Assembly: GCA_964530825.1 (NCBI GenBank)
Contig: CAZHCA010000007.1
Span: 113,451-177,450 of the forward strand
Direction of reading: 5' to 3'
DNA from: CAZHCA01 sp964530825
GTDB lineage: Bacteria > Bacteroidota > Bacteroidia > Chitinophagales > Saprospiraceae
DNA: 64,000 bases
Shown here: positions 63,701 through 64,000 of the stretch, in pieces
Layout of the letters: each line of letters opens with the position of its first letter
Numbering within the stretch: position 1 is the stretch's first letter
Made by a program: the position numbers and the translations under genes
The notes under the pieces: generated by a model
Told to the model about the DNA's origin: nothing
The model's database searches: none
Seen by the model: the letters and a program-made list of their open reading frames with translations, nothing else

Positions 63701-63916
63701 TTGGACTATGTGCAAGCTACCATTACCAGCCCCAATCTGGGACGAGGTATGCTGGAAGTGATGAGCATGACCGGTCAGGTCTTGCGCACCATTCCGCTGG
63801 ATAGCAATACCGTATGGACGGAAAGCTTCGATGTGTCGGATCTGCCTAAAGGACTTTACCTGGTGCGGGTCACCATCGACGGTCGTCAAAAAATTGAGAA
63901 ACTGAACGTACTTTAA
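57791..63916 (+). CDS. Giant T9SS-exported protein with CARDB-like repeats, FN3 and GEVED domains
   Basis: A 2041-aa protein. In order: signal peptide (YLLLLIFSVFCEPLNAG); a KRE9/KNH-like beta domain (about 35-135); a concanavalin-like domain (about 150-325); ten consecutive CARDB-like domains of about 122 aa each (from about 335 to 1560), each opening P(D/N)L-x-C and containing N(M/N)G-A-AG and ending NNxC; a fibronectin-III-like domain (about 1560-1655); a GEVED domain (about 1655-1797); an eleventh CARDB-like domain (about 1806-1920); and a C-terminal T9SS type A sorting domain (LQLSPNPALDYVQATI to the end). It would be exported to the surface and might act as a long adhesin or stalk. The paired cysteines of each CARDB unit may be disulfide-bonded. 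Repeats 7-9 are nearly identical at DNA level. Confidence 0.92.
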   Translation: MKYFYLLLLIFSVFCEPLNAGELIGHVSEPASSEKELNLFMPFAGTQFSPGQKVIIRWQADDPERAVRIELFLLGARKQVIKDAVISRTGSFHWEIPDDLPSSHFYTIRVRNGNGWEEGDETGYFSIIDRYGDPDACKCEGIKGEILLCDEFVNTLNGSSWTGGSGLNAPDRNQGTYGSYWTFNQNQGAQLDLGNRTDGRYVLAFGVRPKSGGSVSVLYGNNNAPNPTAYTLDIGAGGNVQLKIGDPESPVQTESFNLYAKDQWSMIYQVIDLHNDQVQLYNGTQLVTVWPYSSGLNNGTAELGSLQVAGTGSKSEFALDGLCFVKTGKKGPLYPDLFCKSTGRFIKYPGNDHYSINEVWIINMGNMRSEAASVCFYLSEDEIMGNEGDIPLGSVDIPGLNVNNRAAVTFQFDPDDYNFPGGSYFVGYLIDCGNKVPESDEVNNSCYWSHLKIDKLPPAKPNLFCKSVGNGSVSDDQLTVSNITIGNNGTATAGGSRIAYYLSINPTITADDILLGTDQLGAIPAGGQATTSFSVGLSSLGLEAGNYYVGYLIDDKNEVMETNESDNTCSFSLQYQPLPPAEPDLACKESGTLSVEGDNITINGIWVANMGNAKAGASNIAFFLSKDTAHDPSDIPIGEKDLPMIPAGGQEWVSFQTDVSELDLEEGSFHVIYILDFDQKVMESDEFNNLCKAEGQFSNLPDKKPDLVCKEPGFLKIDGTEIEVQNIWVGNMGDADAGAFKIAFFLSADYSLENDDILIGTKNVSGIAAGGQKAVTFKKDVKDLDIPPGTYYVIYQLDAHGDVMESDEQNNICGNQDTYEELPDGKPDLLCKEPGKLIQTGHQVFLQNLWLANMGDADAGAYHIAFYLSPDKDFTDKDNVFLGEAALESLPAGEIDALNIAFDLDEYAIASGNYFIGYVIDYKDEVMESDENNNVCYWNQKVKVEPKGKPNLVCSSTGTFNFIQDTLITFSGFIISNTGNAPSGVTQARLYLSDDDNLTTSDQVLATIDVPALDPSASFEAPDLEIDLQANPIPAGTLTVGYIIDFEDKVDESKENDNACNFDVPIANIPEGKPDLLCKETGFLDIKNGVAKIRSVWIANMGDADAGSSHLTFYLSTNKTFTTSDKKLKEVTIPALKAGEQYSVDVDIDLGAYDIPEGHYYLGYIIDSKYEVHEENEHNNVCYWNTVIKKLPDGKPDLLCKETGFLDIKNGVAKIRSVWIANMGDADAGSSHLTFYLSTNKTFTTSDKKLKEVTIPALKAGEQYSVDVDIDLGAYDIPEGHYYLGYIIDSKYEVHEENEHNNVCYWNTVIKKLPDGKPDLLCKETGFLDIKNGVAKIRSVWIANMGDADAGSSHLTFYLSTNKTFTTSDKKLKEVTIPALKAGEQYSVDVDIDLGAYDIPEGHYYLGYIIDSKYEVHEENEHNNVCYWNTVIKKLPDGKPDLLCKETGFLDIKNGVAKIRSVWIANMGDANAGSSHIAFYLSTNKTFTTKDLKLKEVTLPALKAGEQHSLDLDIDLKGYDLPEGHYYLGYIIDSKHQVHEQDEHNNICYWNERVEIMPKPVCKAPKGIHLVEKGYAHFYFAWDGTDPSTVYQIRYRKKYGSWTYLNHWTGDTHVSGLKDPCTTYEWQIRVVCGDNYYSSWSTLYEVKTGGCGDKYCPSYALGFYEWIDRIEFAGIDHNSGKNYGYGHFTDKKAVVDAGEDYPITLIPDYQMGYGKTVYWQVWIDFNQDHDFNDAGEQVLQIKGYSDEIIHENISIPADAKDGETRMRITLSTDSYVDPCATHFRGETEDYKIHIDNTDEAIVHKADLLCGSGGHISAAGSTLYLDDFKVQNAGKGAAAGFKVGFFLSKNKNITTQDEFIGSVTVSHLPGNALGKIDFSTDLSHYHVPAGEYYLGVLIDYLNTVHETEEYNNSCYYNTVIKVSVGSAAGAGPSYLLGAGQPNGPEALERARQHFSEPETAPLNLQLSPNPALDYVQATITSPNLGRGMLEVMSMTGQVLRTIPLDSNTVWTESFDVSDLPKGLYLVRVTIDGRQKIEKLNVL
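61010..62200 (+). repeat. 366-bp tandem repeat tract inside the giant exported protein (about 3.25 copies)
   Basis: Units start at 61010, 61376, 61742 and 62108, each 366 bp (122 codons, one CARDB-like domain). By reading, units 1-3 differ only at one site (C at 61039, T at 61405 and the equivalent place in unit 3). Unit 4 matches through 62200 and then diverges. The flanking earlier CARDB units are much more diverged. This is the pattern of recent unequal crossing-over or gene conversion. Confidence 0.95.
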
Positions 63917-63941
63917 CAGGGATAAGATTTATGCGATAAGG

Positions 63942-63958
63942 GGGTAGGTACTCTACCC
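63942..63958 (+). terminator. Possible weak terminator after the giant exported protein
   Basis: A 6-bp inverted repeat (GGGTAG / CTACCC) with a 5-nt loop lies 26 bp beyond the stop codon. There is no proper T-run after it, so this is a weak call. Confidence 0.3.
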
Positions 63959-64000
63959 TACTAAAAAGTTAGGAGGGTGAAAAAAACATAAGGAAGCGTC

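Noticed and set aside
1..64000. tRNA, rRNA, CRISPR arrays, insertion sequences, phage or toxin-antitoxin genes
   Set aside because: I looked through all gaps on both strands for these and saw no cloverleaf-like segments, regularly spaced repeats with unique spacers, transposase or integrase genes.

Overview
The window looks like chromosomal DNA of a member of Bacteroidota, most probably a Saprospiria-type (Lewinella/Haliscomenobacter-like) bacterium. The phylum call rests on several points: a giant secreted protein with a type IX secretion (T9SS) C-terminal sorting domain; two-component propeller/Y_Y_Y sensor kinases; DUF3822 next to RsmD; DUF4296 and DUF6438 proteins; a fused CcoN-CcoO oxidase subunit; a DUF4369-like/TlpA thioredoxin; and several TAnnTTTG (-7 type) promoter boxes upstream of genes. 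The class-level call is inference. No rRNA, tRNA, CRISPR array, prophage or insertion sequence was seen. Gene density is high, and most of the window is ordinary core genome.

Layout. 1-2103: RecQ helicase, cut by the window edge. 2383-6259: NarL-type response regulator plus its 1056-aa propeller sensor kinase. 6453-7529: FabH-like ketoacyl-ACP synthase III. 7565-18059: a complete minus-strand cbb3 oxidase locus in the order ccoI, ccoS, ccoNO fusion, ccoQ-like, ccoP, ccoG, fixH, TauE/SafE-type membrane protein and a ferredoxin-NADP reductase-type flavoprotein. It is closed by a terminator and followed by a tiny coiled-coil gene with its own terminator. 18354-23742: argS, glnS and a sodium/solute symporter. 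23809-29547: a secreted protein, a PPP-type phosphatase, rsmD/DUF3822/pilin-like operon, bactofilin, tsaD and a DUF697-like/SHOCT protein. 29685-35828: a 2047-aa alpha-2-macroglobulin. 36065-39164: DAO-type oxidoreductase plus MmcQ/YjbR, divergent from pyrR-pyrB. 39243-46569: TlpA-like thioredoxin, SDR, SixA, DUF4296 lipoprotein, PhoB/PhoR-type pair, ABC-F protein. 46566-50373: DUF6438, OmpA lipoprotein, two small secreted proteins, RlpA/SPOR protein. 50543-57320: mnmA, lipoprotein, rimM, a lipoprotein RidA homologue, CHAD protein, amidohydrolase, bile-acid:sodium-symporter family protein. 57791-63916: a 2041-aa T9SS-exported protein built mainly of CARDB-like repeats.

Functional themes. The cbb3 locus makes a high-affinity terminal oxidase together with its copper importer (CcoI) and assembly factors (CcoS, CcoG, FixH), implying microaerobic respiration. 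Translation and tRNA maintenance are well represented (argS, glnS, tsaD, mnmA, rimM, rsmD). Cell-surface functions include the macroglobulin, RlpA, OmpA, bactofilin and the giant CARDB protein.

I did not find a clearly new multi-gene system. The observations most worth following are: the 366-bp near-perfect tandem repeats in the giant exported protein; a predicted lipoprotein RidA homologue lacking the usual catalytic arginine; an RsmD with GPPY instead of (D/N)PPY; the palindromic element at 18208-18274; intercistronic GC hairpins inside the cbb3 operon; and a promoter box only a few bases from the pyrR start codon.
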